DNA from: Bin5 sp963662575
GTDB taxonomy: Bacteria; Chloroflexota; Anaerolineae; Caldilineales; Caldilineaceae
Direction of reading: 5' to 3'
Assembly (NCBI GenBank): GCA_963662575.1
Contig: OY759723.1
Location: 744,001 to 808,000, forward strand
Length of the DNA stretch: 64,000 bases
The position numbers were made by a program, and so were the translations under genes. Below the pieces are notes generated by a model, which made no database searches, had not been told where the DNA came from, and saw nothing but the letters and a program-made list of their open reading frames with translations. Below, one piece after another: positions 1 to 8,560 of this stretch (position 1 is the first letter of the stretch; each line of letters begins with the position of its first letter).

Positions 1-441
1 CAGTTCGGGCGCGGCGCCGCCGGTGAGGCCGACTTCCTGCAGCATGGTTGCCATGGCTCCGTCGCCAAGCAGGGGGCCGCCGTGTTGGTCCATCATCTCG
101 ATCACGGGGTGGGGGCGCGGTGTCAGCCATCCGCCTGAAGAAGCGTCGGGGGTTATCGTCGAAAGCAGCTTCCGTATCCGTTGGGGGGGATAGTCGGCTT
201 CAAGCTGGGCGGCGACGGCCTGGGCCACTTCCTGGGGATCGCCGGCCTGCTCCTGCCAGTCTGAACGGAGCCAGCCGTCCAGATATTCATCGGTACCGGT
301 GGCGCCGGCGCGCATGGCGGCCTCGTCGATCGCGACCTGAAAACGGGCCGGCAACTGGACCTTATGGCGGGCGCTGCTTCCTTCGCGGGCTACAACCATT
401 GACGGGAATTCCCGCCAGTACGTAATCTGAAACTCAGTCAT
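1..441 (-). CDS. Virulence-factor-type domain fused to homocysteine S-methyltransferase (5' part only)
   Basis: The gene starts at ATG 441 and runs off the left edge; 147 codons are open with no stop. Residues 1 to about 95 (start MTEFQITYWREFPSMVVA, then RFQVAIDEAAMRAG and TDEYLDGWLRSDWQ) match the small domain labelled virulence factor (PF13769 type). After a short linker the chain enters LLGDGAMATML near residue 122, the usual opening of a homocysteine S-methyltransferase domain. The expected Zn-binding cysteines lie outside the window. Inference: a methionine or one-carbon enzyme carrying an extra N-terminal domain. The domain names come from recognition by eye; the catalytic half cannot be checked here. 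Confidence 0.7.
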   Translation of the reverse strand, partial: MTEFQITYWREFPSMVVAREGSSARHKVQLPARFQVAIDEAAMRAGATGTDEYLDGWLRSDWQEQAGDPQEVAQAVAAQLEADYPPQRIRKLLSTITPDASSGGWLTPRPHPVIEMMDQHGGPLLGDGAMATMLQEVGLTGGAAPEL

Positions 442-735
442 ATAAATTGGACCTCTGGTGAATTGTCAGTGGCCGGTAGTCAATTTCGGGTAACCGGCCA
501 GGTGTCACAGTCTGAAGTGAAATTATACCGACGGGCGCGCGGGAATGCCTAACTGTAGCCCCTGTGTAGATACGCGCGGTTTCGATAGTTGAATTTTGGC
601 AATCTTTGCGTTACCATTGCCACAACCTTCGATTATTATTATTGTCCAGGTTGTCATTCTGAAACCTGTCAATCCCTCAATCACACAGATCAGAAAACAT
701 GTAGCAGACCCACTTGAATCAAAGGAGACAGTTTC
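442..735. other. Intergenic, divergent promoter region
   Basis: About 290 bases separate the leftward gene at 441 from the rightward BMP lipoprotein at 736. It must contain both promoters, but I see no convincing -35/-10 pair. A ribosome-binding site AAAGGAG lies just before 736. A TCAGTGGCCGGTAGTCA-like tract near 467-482 resembles the heptad repeats found elsewhere in the window. Confidence 0.4.
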
Positions 736-1881
736 ATGAGAATTCGACATTCGTGGACAGTGGTGGGTGTCATGCTCATCCTGGCACTGCTGGTTGGCGC
801 TTGCCAGCCGGTCACCGAGGCACCGGCCGCTGAGGAGATGGCAGGCGATGATATGGCGGCGCCGTTGAAGGTAGCTTTTGTCTATGTCGCGCCGATCGGC
901 GACCTCGGCTGGACGTATGCGCACGATGAGGGGCGGCTGTACCTGGAAGAGAACCTGGAAGGCGGCGCGGAGACGGCTTTCATTGAGAATGTGCCCGAAG
1001 GCCCGGACGCGGAGCGCGTGATTCGCGACTTTGCGCAGAAGGGTTATAACCTGGTTATCACCACCAGCTTCGGCTACATGGACCCGACTCTGACTGTTGC
1101 CCAAGAGTTCCCGGATCAGTATTTTGTGCATGTTTCCGGCTTTAAGACGGCCGACAACATGAGCACGCTGTTCGGCCGTATGTACCAGCCCCGCTATCTG
1201 AGCGGCCTGGTGGCAGGCAGCATGACCGAGAGCAACGTCATCGGTTACGTGGCCGCCTTCCCGATTCCTGAGGTAATCCGAGGAATCAACGCGTTCACGC
1301 TGGGCGTGCGCGAGGCAAATCCGGACGCTGAGGTGCGGGTGGTATGGACGAACACCTGGTTTGGTCCTCCGGAAGAGAAGGAAGCTGCTGAAGCGCTACT
1401 GGACCAGGGCGCGGATATCATCGCCCAGCACCAGGACACGACCGAGCCGCAGAAGGCCGCGGCCGAGCGGGGCGGAACCAGCATCGGTTACAACAGCGAC
1501 ATGCGCGTGTTCGTCGGTGACTCCGTCCTCACGGGACCGGTCTGGAACTGGGGCCCAGCTTTCGTGAAGTTCGCGGAGCAGGCTCGCGACCACAACTGGG
1601 TTACTGAGCAGTACTGGGGCGGTATGGACGACGGGATTGTTGGCATGGCAGAATTCAGCCCGTCGGTTTCCGAAGATGTAGCCGCGATGGTTAGCGAAAA
1701 GCAGGCCATGATCGTTTCCGGTGAGACGGACGTATTCTGTGGTGCGATGAACGGCCAGAACGGTGTCCAGTTCCTGGAAGACGGCCAGTGCATGGATGAC
1801 GGCCAGATGCTGGGCATGGACTTCTTTGTGGAGGGCGTAGTCGGCGAGGCGCCGGGTGAGGCCGCACCGCTTGGAAACTAG
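736..1881 (+). CDS. BMP family ABC transporter substrate-binding lipoprotein (copy 1)
   Basis: A 381-residue secreted lipoprotein. The first 23 residues form a signal peptide ending in the lipobox LVGAC, so the mature protein should be anchored by Cys23. The body is a BMP/PnrA-type periplasmic-binding fold: KVAFVYVAPIGDLGWTYAHDEG, then GPDAERVIRDFAQKGY and TTSFGYMD, as in nucleoside-binding lipoproteins. A strong AAAGGAG site precedes the ATG. It is followed by a hairpin terminator and a close paralogue, then the ATPase. Ligand class (purine nucleoside or related) is inferred from the family, not shown by this sequence. Confidence 0.9.
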   Translation: MRIRHSWTVVGVMLILALLVGACQPVTEAPAAEEMAGDDMAAPLKVAFVYVAPIGDLGWTYAHDEGRLYLEENLEGGAETAFIENVPEGPDAERVIRDFAQKGYNLVITTSFGYMDPTLTVAQEFPDQYFVHVSGFKTADNMSTLFGRMYQPRYLSGLVAGSMTESNVIGYVAAFPIPEVIRGINAFTLGVREANPDAEVRVVWTNTWFGPPEEKEAAEALLDQGADIIAQHQDTTEPQKAAAERGGTSIGYNSDMRVFVGDSVLTGPVWNWGPAFVKFAEQARDHNWVTEQYWGGMDDGIVGMAEFSPSVSEDVAAMVSEKQAMIVSGETDVFCGAMNGQNGVQFLEDGQCMDDGQMLGMDFFVEGVVGEAPGEAAPLGN

Positions 1882-1986
1882 CCCAGATTTCGGCCCGGAG
1901 TCGGATCGTATGAGGTTGCCCTTTTCGAATGGGGCCGTCTCTCGGAACAGGGCTGTTTTCTGAATCAATTCGATCGTGTTCGCTAA

Positions 1987-2039
1987 AGATTGCTCCTCTC
2001 CTGGTGTCAGATACCGTAAGGGAGGAGCAATCTATTTTC
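1987..2039 (+). terminator. Hairpin terminator or attenuator between the two BMP genes
   Basis: A perfect 12-bp stem (AGATTGCTCCTC at 1987-1998 pairing with 2022-2033) with a 23-base loop is followed by ATTTTCC. The position about 105 bases after the first BMP stop suits partial termination, leaving the abundant binding protein expressed above the downstream genes. The U tract is short, so it may instead be a 3' stabilising hairpin. Confidence 0.55.
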
Positions 2040-2102
2040 CGCATGAACTGCTGAAACGATGGGCGAGTCCGTCTGTAATTGTAGCGAAAAGGAGTGAGTT
2101 AC

Positions 2103-3221
2103 ATGAGGATTCGGTATTTGAGGATAGTGGTTGGCGTTCTGCTGATCCTGGCGTCGCTGATCAGCGCCTGTCAGCCGATCGTCGAAGGGCCTGCGGCTGA
2201 AGAGCAGTCAGGTTCCGCTAAGACGGTCGAGTCGATGAAGGTCGCCTTCGTCTACGTTGGCCCGGTGGGAGATCTTGGTTGGAGCTATGCACACGATCAG
2301 GGCCGGTTGGCGCTGGAAGAGCTGGGTGTGGAAACAGCTTACAGTGAACTTGTGGCAGAAGGACCGGACGCAGCCCGTGTGCTGCAGAGCTACGCGGCCC
2401 AAGGTTATGACCTGATCTTTGCCACCAGTTTCGGATATATGGATAGCGTTATCGAAGTTGCGGCGGAGTTTCCGGAGGTGAAGTTTGAGCATGCCACCGG
2501 CTACAAGACGGCTGAGAATGTCGGCATATATGACGGCCGCGGCTACGAGGGATGGTACCTGGCGGGAATGGTTGCCGGCGCGATGACACAGTCCAATGTT
2601 CTCGGCTACATTGCGCCTTACCCCATTCCGGAGGTGGTGCGGAATCTGAACGCCTTTGCCCTGGGCGCGCAGTCGATAAATCCCCTTGTTGAAGTACGGC
2701 CGATATGGATCTTTGCCTGGTTTGATCCTCCTGCCGAACGGGAAGCCGCGCAGGCACTCATCGATGCGGGCGCGGATGTTGTGGCCCGCGAAAGCGACAG
2801 CGTGGAGCCGGACAAATTGGCCGAGGAGCAAGGTGTCTACGCTATTGGCTACAACGTGGTCAACCCGGACATCGCCCCGCAGGCTCTGCTGACGGCGCCG
2901 ATCTGGAACTGGCAGGTCATCTACGAGAAGAAGGTGCGTGACGTAGCTGCCGGGACGTGGACCAATGAACCGGTCTGGTGGGGCATGGAAGACGGCGTGT
3001 TGGATCTCGCGCCCGTGGCCGAATTTGTGCCGGCGGTTGTACAGATAGCGGTCGAAGAGGTCAAAGAAGGCATTCTTGACGGCAGTTTTCAGTTCTTCTG
3101 CGGCCCGATTTACGATAATGCCGGTGAAGAACGGGTCGCTGCCGGTGAATGTATGGACGACCCCGCTCTACTCAGCTATGATTGGCTGGTAGCAGGTGTT
3201 ACGGGCCAGATCCCGCAGTAG
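2103..3221 (+). CDS. BMP family ABC transporter substrate-binding lipoprotein (copy 2)
   Basis: A second BMP lipoprotein of 372 residues, clearly a paralogue of the gene at 736 (same SFGYMD segment, same overall plan KVAFVYVGPVGDLGWSYAHDQG). The signal peptide ends in LISAC. I choose ATG 2103 because AAAAGGAG lies eight bases upstream; the in-frame GTG at 2094 overlaps that site. The two copies have diverged substantially and one has small deletions against the other, so they probably bind different ligands while sharing the downstream ATPase. Confidence 0.9.
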   Translation: MRIRYLRIVVGVLLILASLISACQPIVEGPAAEEQSGSAKTVESMKVAFVYVGPVGDLGWSYAHDQGRLALEELGVETAYSELVAEGPDAARVLQSYAAQGYDLIFATSFGYMDSVIEVAAEFPEVKFEHATGYKTAENVGIYDGRGYEGWYLAGMVAGAMTQSNVLGYIAPYPIPEVVRNLNAFALGAQSINPLVEVRPIWIFAWFDPPAEREAAQALIDAGADVVARESDSVEPDKLAEEQGVYAIGYNVVNPDIAPQALLTAPIWNWQVIYEKKVRDVAAGTWTNEPVWWGMEDGVLDLAPVAEFVPAVVQIAVEEVKEGILDGSFQFFCGPIYDNAGEERVAAGECMDDPALLSYDWLVAGVTGQIPQ

Positions 3222-3341
3222 GGAAAAGCGTACACAGCAGGTCGGGAATGGGGCGTCGGAGAGCAGGATCACAGCCGTTGTTCCCATTCTCCACCTGCAT
3301 TTCGTCTTAACGTCGGTGCATGTAGACACTCTCATTTGCTC

Positions 3342-4889
3342 ATGACCAACACTACTCCTCTTGCCGTGGAAATGCGGGAAATCACCAAACGGTTTCCCGG
3401 CGTGCTGGCAAACGACGGCGTCGATCTGACGATCAATAAGGGTGAAATTCATGCCCTGTTGGGGGAAAACGGCGCCGGCAAATCGACGCTGATGAACGTC
3501 CTCGCCGGGCTATATTCGCCGGAACAGGGACATGTGCTGGTGCACGGCCAGCCCGTGCATATCGACTCGCCCAAGACGGCTTTTGACTTGGGCATCGCGA
3601 TGGTCCACCAGCATTTCAAACTGGTGATGAACCAGACGGTCGCCGAGAACATCATTCTGGGGCTGGACGATCCCTACTGCGCCCCGTCCGAGCGGGGACG
3701 CTTTCGACCGCTGCGGCTGGATATGCAGCGTGTGCAGCGGCGGATTGCGGAGGTGAGCGAGCAGTATGATATGTTCGTGGACCCGGAAGCATTCATCTGG
3801 CAGTTGAGCGTGGGCGAGCAGCAGCGGATCGAGATTTTGAAGGCGCTGTATCGCGGGGCGGACATTCTGATTTTGGATGAGCCGACCGCCGTCCTGACCC
3901 CGCAGGAGGCTGACGCGCTGGGCCAGACGATGCAGCGGATGGTGCAGGAGGGCAAGACGATCATATTCATCAGCCACAAGCTGGATGAGGTGACCCGTTT
4001 TGCCGACCGCGTGACGGTACTGCGCCAGGGGCGGGTGGTCGCCACCGAGGATGTGACCGGCGAAACCAGCGCCGCGCATCTGGCCGAGTTGATGGTGGGG
4101 CGGACGGTCATTTTCCGTATTGACAAAGAGGAGCAGGAGTTCGGCGAAATCTGCCTTGAGGTTGAAGGCATCGGCTGCCTGAACGAGAAGCGCCTGCCTG
4201 CGCTGCAGGATGTTTCGCTGCATATCCGCAAGGGCGAGATTCTTGGCATCGCCGGTGTTGCCGGCAACGGGCAGAAGGAACTGGCGGAACTGTTGACCGG
4301 TCTACGGCGGGCCACGAGCGGGCGCTTTCTGCTGCTGGGACAGGAACTCACCAACCGGTCGCCGCGCGCCATCATCAACGCCGGCATCGCGCACATTCCG
4401 GAAAGCCGAATCCACGTCGGCTCGGTCGGCTCGATGAATGTGGCCGACAACATCGCGCTCAAACACTATCGGGACAGGCCGGGGCCGTTCCTGGATCGCG
4501 ATAGCCTGGACGAGATGAGCGAGAAACTGGTGGCCGAGTTCAACGTGGACACGCCGGGAATCAGCACCAATGCAGGCGCGCTCTCCGGCGGCAATCTGCA
4601 GAAGCTGATTCTGGCTCGCGAACTGACGACGGACCCGAAGCTGATCATCGCGGCCCATCCGACACAGGGGCTGGACGTGGGCGCGACCGAGGCGGTGCGC
4701 CAGCGCCTGATCGAGCAGCAGGCCGACGGGGTGGGGGTGCTTCTGATCAGCGAAGATCTGGACGAACTGTTCAGCCTGGCTGACCGCATCGCCGTGCTCA
4801 ATGGCGGGCGAGTGATGGGTGTCGTCGATATCGGCGCAGCTACCCGCGAGCAGATTGGGCTGATGATGGCTGGCGAACAGGCGGCTTGA
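3342..4889 (+). CDS. Double ABC ATPase, BMP/sugar uptake type
   Basis: About 515 residues with two nucleotide-binding domains in tandem, the arrangement of RbsA and of BMP-linked nucleoside ATPases. The first half has Walker A GENGAGKST, signature LSVGEQQRIEI and Walker B ILILDEPTAVL. The second half has the degenerate Walker A typical of this family (GVAGNGQKELAELL) and signature LSGGNLQKLILAREL. The start is ATG 3342; a TTG lies two codons earlier. It energises uptake of the ligands caught by the two BMP lipoproteins. The two permeases that normally follow such an ATPase are absent; a small membrane protein overlaps its stop instead. Confidence 0.9.
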   Translation: MTNTTPLAVEMREITKRFPGVLANDGVDLTINKGEIHALLGENGAGKSTLMNVLAGLYSPEQGHVLVHGQPVHIDSPKTAFDLGIAMVHQHFKLVMNQTVAENIILGLDDPYCAPSERGRFRPLRLDMQRVQRRIAEVSEQYDMFVDPEAFIWQLSVGEQQRIEILKALYRGADILILDEPTAVLTPQEADALGQTMQRMVQEGKTIIFISHKLDEVTRFADRVTVLRQGRVVATEDVTGETSAAHLAELMVGRTVIFRIDKEEQEFGEICLEVEGIGCLNEKRLPALQDVSLHIRKGEILGIAGVAGNGQKELAELLTGLRRATSGRFLLLGQELTNRSPRAIINAGIAHIPESRIHVGSVGSMNVADNIALKHYRDRPGPFLDRDSLDEMSEKLVAEFNVDTPGISTNAGALSGGNLQKLILARELTTDPKLIIAAHPTQGLDVGATEAVRQRLIEQQADGVGVLLISEDLDELFSLADRIAVLNGGRVMGVVDIGAATREQIGLMMAGEQAA

Positions 4890-5224
4890 CCGACAAACGC
4901 ATGGATATTTTGTACAAAGTTGGCTCAGGCGTTCTTCTGCTGGTAGGCGTAATCTATCCGCTAGCCACGATCTACATGATGATGAAGTTCCTCGGACGCG
5001 AGGACTTGCCACGCCCTTCCCCCGCCTACATTATGCTCCATTTCGTGCTGATGGCGACAGTGCCTCTGGCCGGAATTCTGGGCGGATTTGCCGGTTTTGC
5101 GCCGACACTCTGGCAGAGCCAGGTCATCCGTATGATCGTCTACGGCGCCGGCGTTCTCTCGCTGGCGGCGTTCGCGATGCTGTTCGTCAGCAGCCGGGCG
5201 CGGCAACCCGACCACAGTGATTAG
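4886..5224 (+). CDS. Small three-helix membrane protein, unknown
   Basis: I do not recognise this 112-residue protein. It has three hydrophobic spans (about residues 12-32, 48-70 and 80-102) and a short charged tail. The TTG start at 4886 overlaps the TGA of the ATPase gene (TTGA), which suggests translational coupling; ATG 4901 is the alternative and would shorten it by five residues. It is too short and has no EAA-type loop, so it is not the missing BMP permease. It may be co-expressed with the transporter only by position. Confidence 0.55.
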   Translation: MTDKRMDILYKVGSGVLLLVGVIYPLATIYMMMKFLGREDLPRPSPAYIMLHFVLMATVPLAGILGGFAGFAPTLWQSQVIRMIVYGAGVLSLAAFAMLFVSSRARQPDHSD

Positions 5225-5235
5225 GTGAATTCTTC

Positions 5236-5305
5236 GTTTTGAGTTCCTGGTTCTAAGTAACGCCACTCTTAAACAGTAGTTCATTAAGAACTGACTACTC
5301 AAAAC
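5236..5305. repeat. Intergenic inverted repeat
   Basis: GTTTTGAGT at 5236-5244 pairs with ACTCAAAAC at 5297-5305, and a smaller GTTC-ATTAA-GAAC hairpin sits inside near 5278-5290. It lies directly after the small membrane protein gene and has no T run, so a terminator role is possible but weak. Confidence 0.4.
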
Positions 5306-5426
5306 TAGAGACTCACTCTGATTCTGCCCGCAGGCATCCTGCTGTTGTCTCCTTTTGGCAGTCTTTTCCAAACTTTAACGGAGCCTGGCACATGGCAAAA
5401 AACACACACCACCCGCTCTCAGTCCG

Positions 5427-5849
5427 ATGACTGACGCCCCAGTATTCCTCTCCCGATGGAGATACCGCTTGTTCGCTGTGGTCGGCGCGGCGATGACGTT
5501 GCTTTTCCTGTGGGAGATCCTGACCGGATTCAGCCTGTCTGCCCTCTTTTTTCTGCTGGCGGCGATCGGGTTCACCTTCCTCCATGTGCGCTGGGCGCTG
5601 ATGCGGCTGGAGTTGACGGCCGACGGCGTGACCGTGCGCACGCCGTTGCAGGCGCCACTGCACATCCAATTCCGCCAGATGATCAACTGTGCCGAGGCCG
5701 GCCGCTTCACGCGCGGGCTGAGCCTCGTCTACTGGCCCATCACCGCTGACGGTATCGTGGAAACGGACGTCCCGCGTACGCTGTTTCTGCCCGCGGTGGC
5801 GCGCCAGGAGAAACTGCTGGCCGCCCTGCAGGAGCGGATGCCTGACTGA
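5427..5849 (+). CDS. Membrane-anchored PH-like protein, unknown
   Basis: A 140-residue protein with two adjacent membrane segments (about residues 13-32 and 37-55) followed by a small beta-rich domain: LELTADGVTVRTPLQAPLHI, then FRQMINCAEAG. This plan, a helical hairpin and then a PH-like barrel, is common for bacterial PH-domain membrane proteins, but the match is by shape only. It is 26 bases from the glycosyltransferase gene and may share its transcript. Confidence 0.6.
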   Translation: MTDAPVFLSRWRYRLFAVVGAAMTLLFLWEILTGFSLSALFFLLAAIGFTFLHVRWALMRLELTADGVTVRTPLQAPLHIQFRQMINCAEAGRFTRGLSLVYWPITADGIVETDVPRTLFLPAVARQEKLLAALQERMPD

Positions 5850-5875
5850 CCCGACGGCGATATAGTTATGGGGGC

Positions 5876-7051
5876 TTGAACAGAGTGGCGGCAGAGCAGC
5901 CGAATGTGTTGTTCGTGACCGGCGAATATCCGCCGATGGTGGGCGGTGTCGGCAGGTTCACGGCCGAGCTGGCACGGGCATTGCAGGCGCAGGGCGCGCA
6001 GAGCGCGGTTCTGACCGACGAACAGGTGACGGCGTCGGCGGGGACGGACGCGGTTCGGGTTCTGCCAGGGCGCGACAGGTGGGGCTGGGGGATTCTGACC
6101 GACATTCCTGACTGTGCGCGGGCGGTCGGCGCCGAATGGGTTCACGTTCAGTACCAGACTGCCGCTTACGGAATGCACCCGGCCATCAATGCGCTGCCCT
6201 ACTTCCTGCGACGGCACGGTCTGCGCGCGGCCTGGACATATCACGATCTGCGGGTTCCCTATCTCTTCCCCAAGGCCGGGGCACGCCTGCGCAACTGGGT
6301 TACGCGCCTGCCGCTGCGCGCCGCGGATGCGGTGGTGGTTACGAATCAGAGTGACTGGGAATCGGTGCAAGGCCAGGTGCAGCGCGGCCAGCTTCACCGG
6401 ATTCCGATCGGCAGCGACATCGAAAGCCGGCAGTTTTCGGCAGAGGAGCGGGTCCAGCGCCGGGCGGCGCGCGGCTACGGCAGCGAGCAGTTGGTGCTGG
6501 GTTACTTCGGCTTTCTCAACGCGAGCAAAGGCGGGCTGACGCTGATCGAAACTCTGGCATCGCTGGCTGGCGAGGGCTGGGATGTTCATCTGTTGATGAT
6601 CGGTGAACGGGTAGGGGCGAGCGACGGGACGAACTTCCGGTATCTGCAGCGGGTCGAAGCTGCCATCTCTGAACATGGGCTGGACGGGCGCGTGCAGTGG
6701 ACCGGGCACCAATCGGACGCGGAGGTCGCGGCCGACTTTAACGCGATAGATGTGTTGGTGATGCCGTATGAGGATGGCATGAGCATGCGGCGCAGCACGC
6801 TGACAGCAGCCTTGGCCAACGGCTGCGCGATCGTAACTACGCATCCGCAAGACCCGACGCCGGAACTGAGGGCGGACGCCGACCTGGTTCTTGTGCCCCC
6901 CAGAGACCCGGCGGCGACCGCGGCGGCGGTGCGGCGAATCGCCGCGGACCCGCGCCTGGCGGAGAGCCTGCGCGCCAATGCACGCAAGGCGGCTCGCCAG
7001 TTCAGTTGGGATGTGATCGCGGCGCGGCATCTGGAGATGTACCGCGCTTAG
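5876..7051 (+). CDS. Glycosyltransferase, GT4/GT-B family
   Basis: About 391 residues with the two Rossmann domains of GT-B enzymes. The N-terminus has FVTGEYPPMVGGVGRFTAEL, the donor/acceptor loop of GT4 proteins. The C-terminal half has LGYFGFLNASKGGLTLIETL, then a MPYEDGMSMRRSTLTAAL segment in the place of the E-x7-E nucleotide-sugar motif, here without the first glutamate in its usual form. The start is uncertain: TTG 5876 gives the full ORF and GTG 5885 is three codons later. It presumably adds a sugar to an envelope glycan; donor and acceptor are unknown. Confidence 0.85.
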   Translation: MNRVAAEQPNVLFVTGEYPPMVGGVGRFTAELARALQAQGAQSAVLTDEQVTASAGTDAVRVLPGRDRWGWGILTDIPDCARAVGAEWVHVQYQTAAYGMHPAINALPYFLRRHGLRAAWTYHDLRVPYLFPKAGARLRNWVTRLPLRAADAVVVTNQSDWESVQGQVQRGQLHRIPIGSDIESRQFSAEERVQRRAARGYGSEQLVLGYFGFLNASKGGLTLIETLASLAGEGWDVHLLMIGERVGASDGTNFRYLQRVEAAISEHGLDGRVQWTGHQSDAEVAADFNAIDVLVMPYEDGMSMRRSTLTAALANGCAIVTTHPQDPTPELRADADLVLVPPRDPAATAAAVRRIAADPRLAESLRANARKAARQFSWDVIAARHLEMYRA

Positions 7052-7075
7052 GCGGATTTTCGCCGGGTCTCGTAG

Positions 7076-7284
7076 CTACTTAGCGATATACAGTGCCGGT
7101 CGTGGCCAGCCCTTCATCTTCGCCGCCATTCAGACTATCTGATTGCGTATGCGGTTGTCCGCGGCCAGGTTGCTGAAGCCGCGCGGCTGTGATGAAGACG
7201 TAAGGTGGCTGAGGCATGGTTTTGGAGGGGGGCGTTGCGGGGGCGCAGCCCCTGCACAAGGGAGGCCGCTTGCGGCCGACCGCC
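7076..7284 (+). repeat. Dispersed structured repeat, copy 1
   Basis: One of three copies in the window (others at 46921 and 62172, same orientation). The left part holds ATATACAGTG and GATTGCGTATGCGGTT; the right core starts GGTTTTGGAGGGGGGCG and ends GACCGCC. The core folds into a GGGGC-GCA-GCCCC hairpin and a second hairpin that here is GGCCGC-TT-GCGGCC, while the other copies have GGGCC-GAA-GGCCC. The pairing survives although the bases differ. The element begins 24 bases after the glycosyltransferase stop. Confidence 0.75.
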
Positions 7285-7398
7285 CATATTACACTGGAAA
7301 GTGACCGCATACGCTTTTGGCTCCAAGGGGCGGCTGTTCCGCGTGGTCGCGAACTGGCGACGGCTGAATTGTTGCCGCGTGCCCCTTTTTCCTGCTGA

Positions 7399-7427
7399 TT
7401 GACCCGCCTTCGGTCGCGTTGTAAACT
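7399..7427 (+). promoter_or_regulatory. Probable sigma-70-type promoter for the aldo/keto reductase
   Basis: TTGACC at 7399-7404 and TAAACT at 7422-7427 are separated by 17 bases. Transcription would start near 7434, about 60 bases before ATG 7497. The rest of 7285-7396 shows no feature I can name. Confidence 0.4.
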
Positions 7428-7496
7428 TTCTGAACCGCGGCGGCCATTGAAACTCCACTAGCCACTGACCCCGAGCCACTTCATGGAGGCCAACTG

Positions 7497-8474
7497 ATGG
7501 AATATCGCGCATTTGGAAGTACAGGAATGGACGTATCCGCAATCGGGTTCGGCTGCTGGGAGATCGGCGGCGGGTACGGACACTTTGACGAAAGCGACGT
7601 TTTCAAGGCGGTGCAACGGGCACTCGATCTGGGGATCAATCTCTTTGACACGGCCGAGGGCTACGGGTTTGGCCAGTCCGAAGAGATTCTGGGCAAGGCG
7701 CTGGGGACACGGCGCGATGAGGCTATTGTAGTCACCAAGTTCGGCATATTACAGGATGACGGCAAATGGTACCGCGACAGCAGCCGCGAGTCGGCGCTGG
7801 CGGCCATTGACCGCAGCCTCAAGGCGCTGGGGACCGACTACGTCGACGTGTATCTGATCCACTGGCCGGATAAGGATGTGCCATTGGAGGAGTCGATGGG
7901 GGCGCTGGAGGAGATCGTGCAGGCGGGCAAAGCCCGATTTGTCGGCGTTTCCAACTTCCGACCGAACCAGATCGAGACCTGTATGGAGACGCGGCGGGTG
8001 GACATCACCCAGTATGGATACCATATGTTCGACCGCCGGCTGGAGCGCGAGGTCTTCCCAACGATTGCGGAGCATGGCATCGGTCTGATGACCTACGGTT
8101 CGCTGGCGCATGGTCTGCTAACGGGGACGTTCACTGCCGACACGACTTTCGACGAAACTGACTGGCGCTCCAATGGGACGGCCTTCAACATCCCGCTGTT
8201 TACGGAGGAGGTCTTTGCCAGGAACGTGTCTGCGGTTAATGACCTCAAGCCGATCGCTGCCCGGCACGGAAAGACGATGGCGCAACTTGCGCTGCGCTGG
8301 GCGCTGAGGAATCCGGTGGTAAGTGTGGCGCTGATCGGGTTCCGCCGGCCCGAGGAGGTCGAGGAAAACGTAGCCGGTCTCGACTTGTCACTTGATCAGG
8401 AGACGCTGGACGAGATAGAGGCGGTGTTCGCCAAGCACGGTGTGGATACGGCGCCGGCGGCTTGGATGGAGTAA
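7497..8474 (+). CDS. Aldo/keto reductase
   Basis: A 325-residue NAD(P)H-dependent TIM-barrel oxidoreductase. It opens with MEYRAFGSTGMDVSAIGFG, has the catalytic Asp/Tyr region LFDTAEGYGFGQSEEILG (D46 and Y51 by eye), and the catalytic Lys and His in VVTKFG and YLIHWPD. The C-terminal cofactor region reads ALRWALRNPVVSVALIGFRRPEEVEEN. GGAGG lies just upstream of ATG 7497. Its neighbours in the larger locus are sugar oxidoreductases, so a sugar or polyol carbonyl substrate is plausible but not shown. Confidence 0.93.
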   Translation: MEYRAFGSTGMDVSAIGFGCWEIGGGYGHFDESDVFKAVQRALDLGINLFDTAEGYGFGQSEEILGKALGTRRDEAIVVTKFGILQDDGKWYRDSSRESALAAIDRSLKALGTDYVDVYLIHWPDKDVPLEESMGALEEIVQAGKARFVGVSNFRPNQIETCMETRRVDITQYGYHMFDRRLEREVFPTIAEHGIGLMTYGSLAHGLLTGTFTADTTFDETDWRSNGTAFNIPLFTEEVFARNVSAVNDLKPIAARHGKTMAQLALRWALRNPVVSVALIGFRRPEEVEENVAGLDLSLDQETLDEIEAVFAKHGVDTAPAAWME

Positions 8475-8560
8475 TTATCGCATAGCGGTCGGTGTGACGA
8501 CATCAATAGGGACCTGAAATCGTTGCCGATTTCGGTGTCGCTGGGAAAGGATGATTCTGC

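Noticed and set aside
4886..5224. Missing BMP permease
   Set aside because: Only 112 residues with three spans and no permease motif.
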